Below are positions 28,702 to 37,437 of a stretch of DNA of 64,000 nucleotides, in pieces. Location: NCBI RefSeq assembly GCF_023740735.1, contig NZ_JAMRXH010000003.1, positions 62,001-126,000 of the forward strand. The letters run 5' to 3'. A program made the position numbers and the translations under genes. The notes below the pieces were generated by a model. That model had not been told where the DNA came from, ran no database searches, and saw only the letters and a list, made by a program, of their open reading frames with translations. Within the stretch, counting starts at the first letter, position 1. Each line of letters begins with the position of its first letter. The stretch is from Nocardia sp. CDC159 (lineage in GTDB: Bacteria > Actinomycetota > Actinomycetes > Mycobacteriales > Mycobacteriaceae).

Positions 28702-28740
28702 GTTCGCCCGGTGCCGACACGGGTGGTGCACCGGGCGAAC
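28702..28740 (+). terminator. 13-bp hairpin between the Ddn-like gene and ilvA
   Basis: gttcgcccggtgc (28702-28714) pairs exactly with gcaccgggcgaac (28728-28740); loop 13 nt. It starts 8 bp after the stop codon and lies before the ilvA promoter, so it should end the upstream transcript. Confidence 0.7.
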
Positions 28741-28789
28741 TCGCCGAGCGGGACGAGGGGGTCGCGCCGCCCCCGGATAGCATGTCTGA

Positions 28790-30145
28790 ATGTCCAACCC
28801 GCTTGATGTCGCAGAGAAAGTATCCGGTCCGCTGCCCCAGCTGAGCGCGGACGAGATCGATGCTGCCGCCGAGCGAATTTCGGACATCATTCAGCCGACT
28901 CCCCTACAGCGGGTGGAGCGGCTGTCGGCGCTGACCGGTGCGAACGTCTACGTCAAGCGCGAGGATCTCACCTCGGTGCGCTCCTACAAGCTGCGCGGCG
29001 CCTACAACCTGATCGTCCAGCTCACCCCCGCCGAACGCGCCGCGGGCGTGGTGACCGCCAGCGCGGGCAACCACGCCCAGGGTGTGGCCTTCGCCTGCCG
29101 GGCGATGGGCATCAAGGGCCGCATCTACGTTCCGACCACCACCCCGAAGCAGAAGCGCGATCGCATCCGCGCGCACGGCGGCGAATTCGTGCAGTTGATC
29201 GCGACCGGCGACACCTACGACGCCGCGGCCGCCGCGGCCGCCGACGATGTCGCCCGCACGGGTGCGACGACGGTGCCCCCGTTCGACGATCCACGCACCG
29301 CCGCCGGGCAGGGCACCATCGCCGCGGAAATCCTCGAACAGCTCGGCGCCGCACCCGATCTGGTGATCGTGCCGGTCGGTGGCGGGGGCTGCCTGGCCGG
29401 GATCGGGACCTATCTGCGCGAACGTGCGCCCGGCACGGCGATTCTCGGCGTCGAGCCCTCGGGGGCGGCCTCGATGACCGCCGCCCTGGTGGCCGGTGGG
29501 CCGGTGACACTGCCCGAGATCGATCCGTTCGTGGACGGTGCGGCGGTGCGTCGGGTCGGCGATCTGCCGTACGCGACGGTCGCCAAATTCGGCGGCCGGG
29601 TGATCTCGCACGCCTCGCTGCCGCTGCTGACCGCGACCGAATCTCCCCGGGGCGCGGGGTCTTTCCGCATCGCCCTGGTCGACGAGGGCGCGATCTGCAC
29701 GACGATGCTCGAGCTCTACCAGAACGAGGGCATCATCGCCGAACCCGCCGGTGCGCTCGCGGTGGCCGCCCTCGGCGACGTCCGCGTCGAGCCCGGTGCG
29801 ACGGTGGTATGTCTGGTCTCCGGCGGCAACAACGACGTCTCCCGCTACGGCGAGATCATCGAGCGCTCCCTGGTCCACCAGGGCCTCAAGCACTACTTCC
29901 TGGTCGACTTCCCACAGGAACCCGGTGCCCTGCGCCGCTTCCTCGACGAGGTCCTCGGCCCCGAGGACGACGTCACCCTCTTCGAATACGTCAAACGCAA
30001 CAACCGCGAAACCGGCGCCGCCCTGGTCGGCATCGAACTGGGCGCCCCCGAAGGCCTGGAGCCCCTACTCAAGCGCATGCACGATTCCCCGATCCAATGC
30101 GAGCGCCTCGACCCCGACTCCCCGGCCTACCGCTATCTGACCTGA
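28790..30145 (+). CDS. ilvA: Threonine ammonia-lyase (threonine deaminase), biosynthetic
   Basis: 451 aa PLP enzyme converting L-threonine to 2-oxobutanoate for isoleucine synthesis. The PLP lysine is Lys67 in SVRSYKLRGAYN; the phosphate-binding loop is VPVGGGGCLAG and the substrate loop TASAGNHAQG. The C-terminal 100 residues form an ACT-like regulatory domain (LVDFPQEPGALRRFLDEVLG), the site of isoleucine feedback. One such domain is typical of the actinobacterial enzyme. TAGCAT lies 6 nt before the ATG and there is no Shine-Dalgarno, so the mRNA is probably leaderless. Confidence 0.95.
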   Translation: MSNPLDVAEKVSGPLPQLSADEIDAAAERISDIIQPTPLQRVERLSALTGANVYVKREDLTSVRSYKLRGAYNLIVQLTPAERAAGVVTASAGNHAQGVAFACRAMGIKGRIYVPTTTPKQKRDRIRAHGGEFVQLIATGDTYDAAAAAAADDVARTGATTVPPFDDPRTAAGQGTIAAEILEQLGAAPDLVIVPVGGGGCLAGIGTYLRERAPGTAILGVEPSGAASMTAALVAGGPVTLPEIDPFVDGAAVRRVGDLPYATVAKFGGRVISHASLPLLTATESPRGAGSFRIALVDEGAICTTMLELYQNEGIIAEPAGALAVAALGDVRVEPGATVVCLVSGGNNDVSRYGEIIERSLVHQGLKHYFLVDFPQEPGALRRFLDEVLGPEDDVTLFEYVKRNNRETGAALVGIELGAPEGLEPLLKRMHDSPIQCERLDPDSPAYRYLT

Positions 30146-30202
30146 CCCCCGGCCGCATCGGGCGGGTGACCAGTAGTAGACACCCGCCCGGCACCCCGCA
30201 TT

Positions 30203-30229
30203 CCCCGCCCGAGCGAAGCGAGGGCGGGG
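30203..30229. terminator. Bidirectional hairpin between ilvA and the esterase gene
   Basis: ccccgccc (30203-30210) and gggcgggg (30222-30229) flank an 11-nt loop. It lies between two convergent stop codons and could stop transcription from both sides. Confidence 0.65.
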
Positions 30230-31477
30230 CTACGCTGCGCGGTCGAGGGCGGGGGTGGAGCGGCGGAGGGCGTGGGCGTTGCGGACGGCCAAGGGGAGGA
30301 CCCAGCTGGCGGCCAGTTGGTCCCAGGCGAATTTGTTGAGGGTGAGGCGGTTGTGGACGTAGCCGACGGAGAGGGCGGTGTGGGGGTCGGACCAGCCGAA
30401 GGAGCCGCCCAGGCCGATGTGACCGAAGCCGTTGTGGGCGCCGGGGACCGGGAGGGAGTGGTAGCCGAGGTGCCACAGCATCGGGAGATAGAACAGGGCG
30501 TGGTCGAGGTGGTAGCTCTCCACCTTGCGCAGGGCGCGGGTGGTGCGGGCGGAGAGGTAGCGGCGGCCGTCGGGGGTGCTGCCCGTGGCCAGGGCGCCGT
30601 ACAGGGTGGCCAGCGCGTGGGCGGTGCAGACGCCGTTACCCGCGGCCAGTTCGGTGGCCAGGATGGGCGGTTCGTCGCCCTCGAGCATGGCCTCCAGGCC
30701 GGGCAGGAACAGGGCCCGGGTCGCGGCTCCGGCCGCGCCGGGGATGCCGGAGGCCCGACCGAGGAACAGCGCCCCGAGCGCCGAACCGGCCACGGCCAGC
30801 CGCGAACCCGACAGCGCGGCGACCGTCGTGGGCGCGCCCACGGGCGGACGGCCCAGATACATCCCGTCGATCCCCAGCGGCTCGGCAACCTCGGAGCGGA
30901 TCAGCTCACCCATGCCCCGCCCGGTGACCGCGCGCGCCAGCCCGGACAGCAGCCATCCGAAGGTCAGCGCATGATAGGTCGGAACCCCCAGCAGCCGATC
31001 GGGTTTCGCCGCCGCCAGCCGCTGCTCCATCAGCCGGTGGTCGAGCACATCGTCCAGCCCGGCCGCGATGGGTCCCAGCCCGGACAGTCCGGCACGGTGA
31101 GTGAGCAACTGCCGCACCGTGATTCGGTCCTTACCGGCCGCACCGAACTCCGGCCAGTAGTGCGCCACCGGCGCGTCGTACTCGATCAGCCCGCGATCGG
31201 CGAGCCGGTGAATCACCGTCGCCGCAATGCCTTTCGTCGCCGAGAACACGATGCTGCCGGTATCGCGGGTCCACGGCACCCCCGGCGCCGCCTGACCGGT
31301 CCAGATCTCCACCAGCGGCTCGCCGTGCCGATGCACCGACAGCGCCCCACCGGCCCCGCGCCGATTGCCCACCAGCCGGGCGAAAGCCCGCACCAGTGGC
31401 TCGAATTCGGCGGCCGCATACCCGCCGACCCCGGCGGGCAACTTCGCGCCACCGGAGGAAAAAGCCTCGTTGCTCAC
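30230..31477 (-). CDS. Serine-type esterase of the beta-lactamase family
   Basis: 415 aa. The SxxK motif is SATK (Ser79, Lys82) in the class C beta-lactamase/EstB fold, with YHALTFGWL as the probable Tyr motif and a Gly-rich GHIGLGGSFGW box replacing KTG. This pattern is typical of lipid-ester hydrolases and carboxylesterases (LipL/LipD-like) rather than true beta-lactamases. No signal peptide is visible from the GTG at 31477, so it may be cytoplasmic. TACCGT lies 7 nt upstream, another leaderless-type start. The divergent neighbour is a hydrolase lipoprotein. Confidence 0.82.
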   Translation of the reverse strand: MSNEAFSSGGAKLPAGVGGYAAAEFEPLVRAFARLVGNRRGAGGALSVHRHGEPLVEIWTGQAAPGVPWTRDTGSIVFSATKGIAATVIHRLADRGLIEYDAPVAHYWPEFGAAGKDRITVRQLLTHRAGLSGLGPIAAGLDDVLDHRLMEQRLAAAKPDRLLGVPTYHALTFGWLLSGLARAVTGRGMGELIRSEVAEPLGIDGMYLGRPPVGAPTTVAALSGSRLAVAGSALGALFLGRASGIPGAAGAATRALFLPGLEAMLEGDEPPILATELAAGNGVCTAHALATLYGALATGSTPDGRRYLSARTTRALRKVESYHLDHALFYLPMLWHLGYHSLPVPGAHNGFGHIGLGGSFGWSDPHTALSVGYVHNRLTLNKFAWDQLAASWVLPLAVRNAHALRRSTPALDRAA

Positions 31478-31574
31478 GAAAACCACGGTACTGGCGAACA
31501 ATAGCGGTCGGCAATGATATTGACCGACCGGTGATTTTCCTGAAGCAACGGCCCCGCCACGGCTAGGCTGGGTT

Positions 31575-32975
31575 ATGGGATCGTTGCGATCGGTAGCCAT
31601 CGTCGTATTCCTCGTGGCCCTGGTGGCAGGCTGCTCGCGGGCCGAACCGCCCCGGGCGATCCCCGCGCCCGCCCCGCATCAGGCCCCGATCGGCGACTGG
31701 ACCGGACGACTCCCCCTTCCGAATCGCGAACTGCCCCTCGGCGTGACCATCGCCGCCGACCGCATCACCGTCTCGATCCCCGAACAGGGCATCATCGACA
31801 AGCCCACCGTCCAGACCAGCACCGACCCGGACAACCTCACCTTCACCCTCCCCGACATCCCCGGCCTGCCCACCTTCCAGGGCCGCCACGACCGCACCGC
31901 CGACACCATCACCGGCGAATTCCGCCAATCCGGCCAGCACTGGCCCCTCACCATGACCCGCGGCAAGGTCACCGCACCACCGCGCCCGCAGGAACCGAAA
32001 CCACCGTGGCCCTATCGCGCCGAGGAGGTGACCTATCGCAGCGGCCACCTCACCATCGCGGGCACGCTGACCCTCCCGAACGCCCCCGGCCCAGCCCCCG
32101 CGGTCGTGCTGATCAGCGGCAGCGGCCCCCAGGACCGCAACGAGGAACTGTTCGCGCACAAGCCGTTCCTGCTCATCGCCGACGCCCTCACCAGGGCGGG
32201 CTACGCCGTGCTGCGCACCGACGACCGCGGCGTGGGCGGCACCGGCGGCAAACTCGACCACGCCAGCTACCTCGACCTGACCAACGACATCGTCGCCGGA
32301 ATCGATTTCCTGCGCACCCGCCCGGACATCGACCGCGCCCGCATCGGCCTGTTCGGCCACAGCGAGGGTGGCTATCTCGCTCCGCTGGCCGCCGCCCGCC
32401 CCGACAGCGGCGTGGCATTCGTGATCATGATGGCCGGACCGGCCGCACCGGGCGGCGATGTCCTCATCGAACAGAACTGGCGCATCCTGGCCGCGCGCGG
32501 CGCGAGCCCGCAGGAGAAGCGCGAACAGATCGAACTGGTGAGCACCCTCGTCCCGCTGGTTCGCGGCGGCGACGCGTATCAGACCCGGCAATTCCTCGTC
32601 GACCACAACATCGCCACACCGGCCGAGGAACAGCTCCCCTCCGAAGCGATCGACTTCTACACCTCCCCGTACTTCGCCTCGTTCATCGGCCACGACCCCG
32701 CTCCCGCCCTGCAGGCCCTGCGCATGCCGGTACTCGCCTTCTACGGGTCCAAGGATCTCCAGGTCCCGCCCCGCCAGAGCGAACCCCTGGCCCGCCGATA
32801 CCTGGCCGCCAACCCGGATGCCGACATCCACGTCTTCGACGGCCTCAACCACCTGATGCAACCGGCCGGAACGGGCCTGATGGACGAGTACCCGAGGATC
32901 GAAACGACCGTCGCCCCCGAGGTTCTGGACTACGTCGCCGCCTGGCTCACCACGCGGATCCCGCCGGCTCGCTGA
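31575..32975 (+). CDS. Alpha/beta hydrolase lipoprotein (S9/DLH-like)
   Basis: 466 aa. The lipobox LVAGC (Cys20) follows a clean signal. A beta-rich N-terminal domain (about 38-140, GDWTGRLPLPNRELPLGV...) precedes an alpha/beta-hydrolase with VVLISGSGPQDRNE, the elbow LFGHSEGGYLAPLA, Asp in FYGSKDLQV and His in DGLNHLMQP. The two-domain layout occurs in secreted bacterial hydrolases of unknown substrate. TAGGCT lies 5 nt before the ATG. Its last 29 bp overlap the 3' end of treZ on the other strand. Confidence 0.8.
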   Translation: MGSLRSVAIVVFLVALVAGCSRAEPPRAIPAPAPHQAPIGDWTGRLPLPNRELPLGVTIAADRITVSIPEQGIIDKPTVQTSTDPDNLTFTLPDIPGLPTFQGRHDRTADTITGEFRQSGQHWPLTMTRGKVTAPPRPQEPKPPWPYRAEEVTYRSGHLTIAGTLTLPNAPGPAPAVVLISGSGPQDRNEELFAHKPFLLIADALTRAGYAVLRTDDRGVGGTGGKLDHASYLDLTNDIVAGIDFLRTRPDIDRARIGLFGHSEGGYLAPLAAARPDSGVAFVIMMAGPAAPGGDVLIEQNWRILAARGASPQEKREQIELVSTLVPLVRGGDAYQTRQFLVDHNIATPAEEQLPSEAIDFYTSPYFASFIGHDPAPALQALRMPVLAFYGSKDLQVPPRQSEPLARRYLAANPDADIHVFDGLNHLMQPAGTGLMDEYPRIETTVAPEVLDYVAAWLTTRIPPAR

Positions 32976-34695
32976 CCGTCTCCAATACCGCGAAGCAATG
33001 CCCCGGAAGCGTTGTGCCCGTGACGTTCTGCTCGACCTCGTCCCACGCCAGCAATACCTTCCCGGCGCACGGCACCACGACGGGAGTCTCGGAGAGATTG
33101 CAGGCCAGAAGAATTCTGTTGCGCCGTACGACGATCCACCGCTGCGCCTCGTCGAACTCCACCCCCACTCGAGCCAGCCACGGATCGGCGAGATCGGCAT
33201 GCCCCCGTCGCAACGCCAGCAACGCCCGATAACACCCCAGCAGCCGCGCGTGTTCGGGCCGCGACAACTCCGACCAATCCAGCCGCGACCGTTCGAAGGT
33301 CGCCGGATCCTGCGGATCGGGCACCTCCCCCGCGGGCCACCCGTGCGCGGCGAATTCCTCCCTGCGCCCCTGCGCGACGGCTGCCGCCAACTCCGGTTCG
33401 GGATGGGAGGTGAAGAACTGGAACGGCGTTCGCGCGCCCCACTCCTCCCCCATGAACAGCATCGGCGTATACGCCGACAGCAACACCAACGCCGCCTTCA
33501 CCGCCAGCTGCCCCGCGCTCAGATACGCGGAGGGCCGATCCCCGAGCGCCCGATTACCGATCTGATCGTGATTGCAGGTGTAGGCGAGCAAGGCGCTACC
33601 CGGAATCACCCGGGTATCCAAGGGCCGTCCGTGAATCCGCCCGCGAAAGCTGGAATACGTTGCGGCATGGAAGAATCCGCTCCGCAAGGTATGCGCCAGA
33701 CAGTGCATCGAACCGAAATCCGCGTAGTAACCCTGCCTTTCACCCGAGACTGCGGTGTGCACGGCATGATGCAGATCGTCGTTCCACTGCCCGCTCAGCC
33801 CGTACCCACCGGCGGCCCGGGGCGTGATCAACCGCGGATCGTTGAGATCGCTCTCCGCGATCAGCGTCAGCGGCCGCCGCAGCCGCGCCGCGAGGCTGTC
33901 GGTGGCGACCGCCAGCTCCTCGAGTAGATGGATCGCCCGCTGATCGGCCAGCGCGTGCACCGCGTCCAGCCGCAGCGCGTCGATGTGGAACTGTTCGAAC
34001 CAACGCAGCGCATTGCCGATGACGAACCGCCGCACCTCGTCCGACCCCGGGCCGTCCAGATTCACGCTCTGCCCCCAGGTATTCCGGCCCTCGCTCAGAT
34101 ACGGGCCGAACCGGGGCAGATAGTTGCCGGACGGTCCGAGGTGGTTGTAGACGACATCCAGCGCCACCGCCAATCCGCGCGCATGGCAGGCGTCCACGAA
34201 CCGCTGCAATCCGTCCGGCCCACCGTAGGGCTCGTGCACCGCGTACCACAGCACGCCGTCGTAACCCCAGTTGTGCACGCCGTTGAACGCGTTGACCGGC
34301 ATCACCTCGACCGTGGTGACGCCGAGTTCCACCAGGTGGTCGAGCCGCCCGACCGCCGCATCGAAGGTGCCCTCCGGCGTGAACGTGCCGATGTGTAGTT
34401 CGTAGAGCACCGACCCGGCCAGCGGTCGCCCGGTCCAACCGGAATCGCTCCACCGGCCGACATCGAGCGCGTGCACCGCCGAACGGCCGTGCACCCCGTC
34501 CGGCTGCCGCGGCGAGCGCGGATCGGGCAGCACGGCCGGATCGTCGTCGAGCAGGAATCCGTACCGCGCGCCGTCGGCGGCGGGAAGTTCGGCCCGCCAC
34601 CACCCGCCCGCATCCGCCGCCAGGGCGTGCACGGCGCCGTCGACGTCGACCCGAACGCGCCGCGCCCGCGGCGCCCATACCTCGAACAAGGTCAC
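32947..34695 (-). CDS. treZ: Maltooligosyl trehalose trehalohydrolase
   Basis: 582 aa GH13 enzyme releasing trehalose from maltooligosyltrehalose made by TreY. An N-terminal beta domain (LFEVWAPRARRVRVDVDG) is followed by the barrel with YELHIGTFTPEGTF, LDVVYNHLGP, DALRLDAVHAL (Asp nucleophile), LIAESDLNDPR (Glu) and YTCNHDQIGNR, all TreZ-typical. The GTG at 34695 overlaps the stop codon of the upstream 77-aa gene (GTGA). It is thus the last gene of a three-gene coupled operon rather than following treX-treY. Confidence 0.95.
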   Translation of the reverse strand: MTLFEVWAPRARRVRVDVDGAVHALAADAGGWWRAELPAADGARYGFLLDDDPAVLPDPRSPRQPDGVHGRSAVHALDVGRWSDSGWTGRPLAGSVLYELHIGTFTPEGTFDAAVGRLDHLVELGVTTVEVMPVNAFNGVHNWGYDGVLWYAVHEPYGGPDGLQRFVDACHARGLAVALDVVYNHLGPSGNYLPRFGPYLSEGRNTWGQSVNLDGPGSDEVRRFVIGNALRWFEQFHIDALRLDAVHALADQRAIHLLEELAVATDSLAARLRRPLTLIAESDLNDPRLITPRAAGGYGLSGQWNDDLHHAVHTAVSGERQGYYADFGSMHCLAHTLRSGFFHAATYSSFRGRIHGRPLDTRVIPGSALLAYTCNHDQIGNRALGDRPSAYLSAGQLAVKAALVLLSAYTPMLFMGEEWGARTPFQFFTSHPEPELAAAVAQGRREEFAAHGWPAGEVPDPQDPATFERSRLDWSELSRPEHARLLGCYRALLALRRGHADLADPWLARVGVEFDEAQRWIVVRRNRILLACNLSETPVVVPCAGKVLLAWDEVEQNVTGTTLPGHCFAVLETVSEPAGSAW

Positions 34696-34925
34696 GGTCC
34701 CAGCATGGCACCCCGCTGTCCGCGTCTGGGCTCGAGAACCGCCTCGAGCTGTTCGAGATAGGACAGCCGCGAGCTGTCCAGCCGCACCTTCCCCGCCTCC
34801 ACCAGCACCACCAGCGCCGCGGCCTTCTGCGGGCAACTGCTCACATCACAGCCGCGGTGGGCCTGCCAGATCAGATGTGCGGCATTCGCCGTGAGCGGCC
34901 GGGCCCGCCGGATATGCCTGCTCAC
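34692..34925 (-). CDS. 77-aa conserved-looking microprotein upstream of treZ
   Basis: The frame runs GTG 34925 to a TGA that overlaps the treZ GTG by 4 bases. The protein begins SRHIRRARPLTANAAHLIW, then has two cysteines in HRGCDVSSCPQKAA, then a helix LVVLVEAGKVRLDSSRLSYLEQLEAVLEP. GGAG stands 7 nt before the start. The Cys-X4-Cys pair and clean reading frame suggest a real protein, perhaps metal-binding or a regulator, but I recognise no family. Its own start overlaps the stop of the next gene upstream, again by GTGA. Confidence 0.65.
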   Translation of the reverse strand: MSRHIRRARPLTANAAHLIWQAHRGCDVSSCPQKAAALVVLVEAGKVRLDSSRLSYLEQLEAVLEPRRGQRGAMLGP

Positions 34926-35104
34926 GGCCGCTCCACGTGCCGGACCCGCGACCGGCGCGCCGCGCGCCGACCCTGGTTGGCCCCCGCGCAGAAGGCGGAG
35001 ATCTTCACGAATCGGCGTAACCGCGTATCCAGCCGAGGTCGCCCGCAACGCTGCGCGGGAGCGATCGAAACGCCCTGCGCGCCAGTATCTTCCGATGTTT
35101 CCAT
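34922..35104 (-). CDS. 60-aa basic microprotein, first gene of the treZ operon
   Basis: Starts ATG at 35104 with GAGG 10 nt upstream. The N-terminal 18 residues are acidic to neutral (ETSEDTGAQG); the rest is strongly basic, with CGRPRLDTRLRRFVKISAFC and an Arg-rich end (RRAARRSRVRHVERP), so RNA or DNA binding is possible. It ends in a GTGA overlap with the 77-aa gene. It is divergent from the XRE regulator gene, 219 bp away. Function unknown; being a real gene is inferred from the coupled overlap. Confidence 0.55.
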   Translation of the reverse strand: METSEDTGAQGVSIAPAQRCGRPRLDTRLRRFVKISAFCAGANQGRRAARRSRVRHVERP

Positions 35105-35251
35105 CGTGAACCGCCTCTTGCCTCCGCTAATCTTGGGCATTCGGTACATCCCGGTCACCGACCGCTCGGTCGCCACGAATCGAGACCAACTTTTCACACC
35201 GGATGCACGTGCAATTGTTCTTGCAGATGTGCGTTATGCGGTAGCGTTGCG

Positions 35252-35283
35252 TTGTTGCCAGTAGTTGCCGGACTGCGCAACAA
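35252..35283. promoter_or_regulatory. TTGTTGC/GCAACAA inverted repeat upstream of the XRE regulator
   Basis: Perfect 7-bp arms at 35252-35258 and 35277-35283, with 18 bp between. Further GTTG-containing copies occur at 35263, 35295 and 35314. They lie between the divergent treZ operon and the XRE gene, so they could be binding sites for the regulator. Confidence 0.35.
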
Positions 35284-35323
35284 GTCGATGAAAGTTGTTG
35301 TACTCAAACGGATTGTTGGCGGT

Positions 35324-36538
35324 ATGAACGACTGGCAGGCATTCGGGGGCGAGTTGCGGCGGTTGCGCCTGCAACAGAACAGGTCACTGCGCGGCCTGGC
35401 CAAGAGCATCAGGTACGACGCGGGGGCGCTGTCGCGGATCGAGAACGGACTACGCAGACCGCCGCTCAAGATCGCCCAGGATCTCGACGCCGAACTGAAC
35501 GCGGGCGGCTCGCTGGTGGCCCTGGCGGGTGAATGCGGCGCGTTCGCTGCCGATGGCATCAGCGCGGCGGCCGCGCGCTCCCTGGCGTTCGCCGACTGGG
35601 CGACCGACGGTGCGGCCGATCAACTTTCGGTCGACAGTCTCTACTACGAGCTCACCCGCATCGCCACCAGCTACGTCCACGCACCGCCGCAGCCGCTGTT
35701 CGTCGACCTGCAGTTGCTGCGCGATCAGGTCTGGCAACTGCTGCGGCGCAGCCCGCCTCCCGCCCGCGCGCGGGAGCTGATGTTCCTCGGTGGCGTGGCG
35801 ATCGTGTTGCTGGCCCAGGTGACCGACAACCTCGGCAACTCGGTGGCGGCGATGCAGCACGCCCTGGCGGCCGAACGGCTCGCCGAGCGGTCCCAGCACA
35901 CGGCGCTGCTGGCCTGGGCGGCCGGGGCGAAGGCGCTGATCGCCGAGTGGAGCGGAAATCCCGCGCGCGCCATCGAATTCGCCCGTCAGGGCGCATTCGT
36001 CGCACCACCCGGCGAACAGCGCGTCCGGCTGGCGGCACTCGAGGCCCGCTGCGCGGCCCGGCTCGGCCGCGCCGAGGAGGCCCGGGCGGCCGTGGGCCGG
36101 GCCATGGCGGCCGCCGAGCCGTCCTGCGATACCGACGACATCACCGAATTCGGTGGGGTGCTGCGCTTCTCGATGACCAAGGCCGCCTACTACGCGGGCA
36201 GCGCCTTCCGCCTCATCGGCGACTTCGACGAGGCCGAGCGGTGGGCCGACCAGGCCATCACCACCTACCAGTCCGGTCCCAGCCACGAACGCAGCTACGG
36301 CGACGAGGCATTGGCCCGGGTCGATGTGGCGATCGCCCGAATCGCGCGCGGCTCGCTCGACGGCGCGAGCGAGGTCCTCAACCCCGTGCTGGCGTTGCCA
36401 CCCGGGCAACGCATCCATCCGGTCGTCGAGGGACTGCGGCAGGTGGACGCCCACCTGCGCGGCCAGTCCGGGACCGGCCGCCGACTCCGTGACGAAATCT
36501 CCTCCTTCAGAACTCCCGAGACATGGACCATGCACTGA
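35324..36538 (+). CDS. XRE-family regulator with helical-repeat C-terminus
   Basis: 404 aa. Residues 5-60 are an XRE helix-turn-helix (GGELRRLRLQQNRSLRGLAKSIRYDAGALSRIENGLRRPP). The remaining 340 residues are Ala-rich paired helices (AMQHALAAERLAERS..., ALEARCAARLGRAEEARAAVGRAMAAAE), a TPR-like sensor domain common in actinobacterial regulators of this layout. The ATG at 35324 is the first that gives a normal HTH start. The last 16 bp overlap the phosphotransferase gene, so the pair are co-transcribed. Confidence 0.85.
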   Translation: MNDWQAFGGELRRLRLQQNRSLRGLAKSIRYDAGALSRIENGLRRPPLKIAQDLDAELNAGGSLVALAGECGAFAADGISAAAARSLAFADWATDGAADQLSVDSLYYELTRIATSYVHAPPQPLFVDLQLLRDQVWQLLRRSPPPARARELMFLGGVAIVLLAQVTDNLGNSVAAMQHALAAERLAERSQHTALLAWAAGAKALIAEWSGNPARAIEFARQGAFVAPPGEQRVRLAALEARCAARLGRAEEARAAVGRAMAAAEPSCDTDDITEFGGVLRFSMTKAAYYAGSAFRLIGDFDEAERWADQAITTYQSGPSHERSYGDEALARVDVAIARIARGSLDGASEVLNPVLALPPGQRIHPVVEGLRQVDAHLRGQSGTGRRLRDEISSFRTPETWTMH

Positions 36539-37419
36539 CCGACCGGCCCGCCGGTCCCACGCTCGAATCCGCCTGCCGTCGTGTGGGTCTCGACCCCCGC
36601 GCCGCCCGGCTGCTACACGCGCACTCCAATATCGTCTACGTCCTCGAGCGCGAGGCGGTGGTGATCCGAATCAGCGACTCCGGCAACGACGGGCTGCGCG
36701 CCCGGGCCTCGGTCGCGATCACCCGCTGGCTCGCCGATCAGGGGCTGGCGGTCACCGAACCGGCGCTCGACGACGTGATCGAAACCCACGGGGCGATCGT
36801 CACGTTCTGGCGGCACTATCCCCAGCCCACCCGGGCCCGGCCGCCCGCGCGTGAACTCGGCGCGATCCTGCGCGATCTGCACGGGCTGACCGATCCGCCG
36901 TTCGAGCTGCCGACCTACCGGCCCCTGGCCGGGCTGGCGCAGGCGCTCGACGCGCGGCCGCGCAGCCTGCCCGAATCCGATCGGCGCTGGCTGGACGAAC
37001 GCCGCGCCCTGCTCGTCGAGCGCTACGACGAGCTGGACTCGCATCTGGGCGTGGGCATGGTGCACGGTGACGCGTATCCGGGCAACACCCTGTGGGACCG
37101 AGATCGGGCGCTGCTGGGCGACTGGGACGAGTCCGCCCTCGCGCCGCGCGAGCTGGATCTGGTCAATATCTATCAGGGCGGCGTCCGCTTCGGGCACTGC
37201 GCGACCGAACTGCACGCGTTCGGCCTGGCCTACGGCTGGGACGTGCGCGACTGGGACGGCTTCGAGGTGCTGCGCCAGATCCGCGACCTGCACACGCTCA
37301 GCTCCTACATCCGCCGGGCCGAGTCCGGCGATCTCGCCGCCGCGGCGGAATTGCGCCACCGGATGTGCAGCCTGCGCGATCCGCGCAGCTCCGACGCCCG
37401 GTGGCATGCGGTGGCCTGA
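36523..37419 (+). CDS. Aminoglycoside-phosphotransferase-fold kinase
   Basis: 298 aa. The catalytic loop is VHGDAYPGNTLWD and the metal-binding motif is GDWDESALAPRELDL, both of the APH/choline-kinase family; an N-lobe with VVIRISDSG holds the ATP lysine equivalent as Arg. Such actinobacterial proteins phosphorylate small molecules, and resistance is not implied. The gene overlaps the XRE regulator by 16 bp; the regulator may sense the substrate. A methyltransferase gene follows after 18 bp. Confidence 0.8.
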   Translation: MDHALTDRPAGPTLESACRRVGLDPRAARLLHAHSNIVYVLEREAVVIRISDSGNDGLRARASVAITRWLADQGLAVTEPALDDVIETHGAIVTFWRHYPQPTRARPPARELGAILRDLHGLTDPPFELPTYRPLAGLAQALDARPRSLPESDRRWLDERRALLVERYDELDSHLGVGMVHGDAYPGNTLWDRDRALLGDWDESALAPRELDLVNIYQGGVRFGHCATELHAFGLAYGWDVRDWDGFEVLRQIRDLHTLSSYIRRAESGDLAAAAELRHRMCSLRDPRSSDARWHAVA

Positions 37420-37437
37420 GGTGCCAGAGTGGGAGCC

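Noticed and set aside
33419-33435. tGGAACGGCGTTCgc resembling the bio operator
   Set aside because: It lies inside treZ coding sequence, and the outer arm bases do not match the bioA/bioF palindromes.
36523-37419. Aminoglycoside resistance gene
   Set aside because: The kinase fold is shared by many metabolic enzymes; nothing in the sequence or context points to aminoglycosides.
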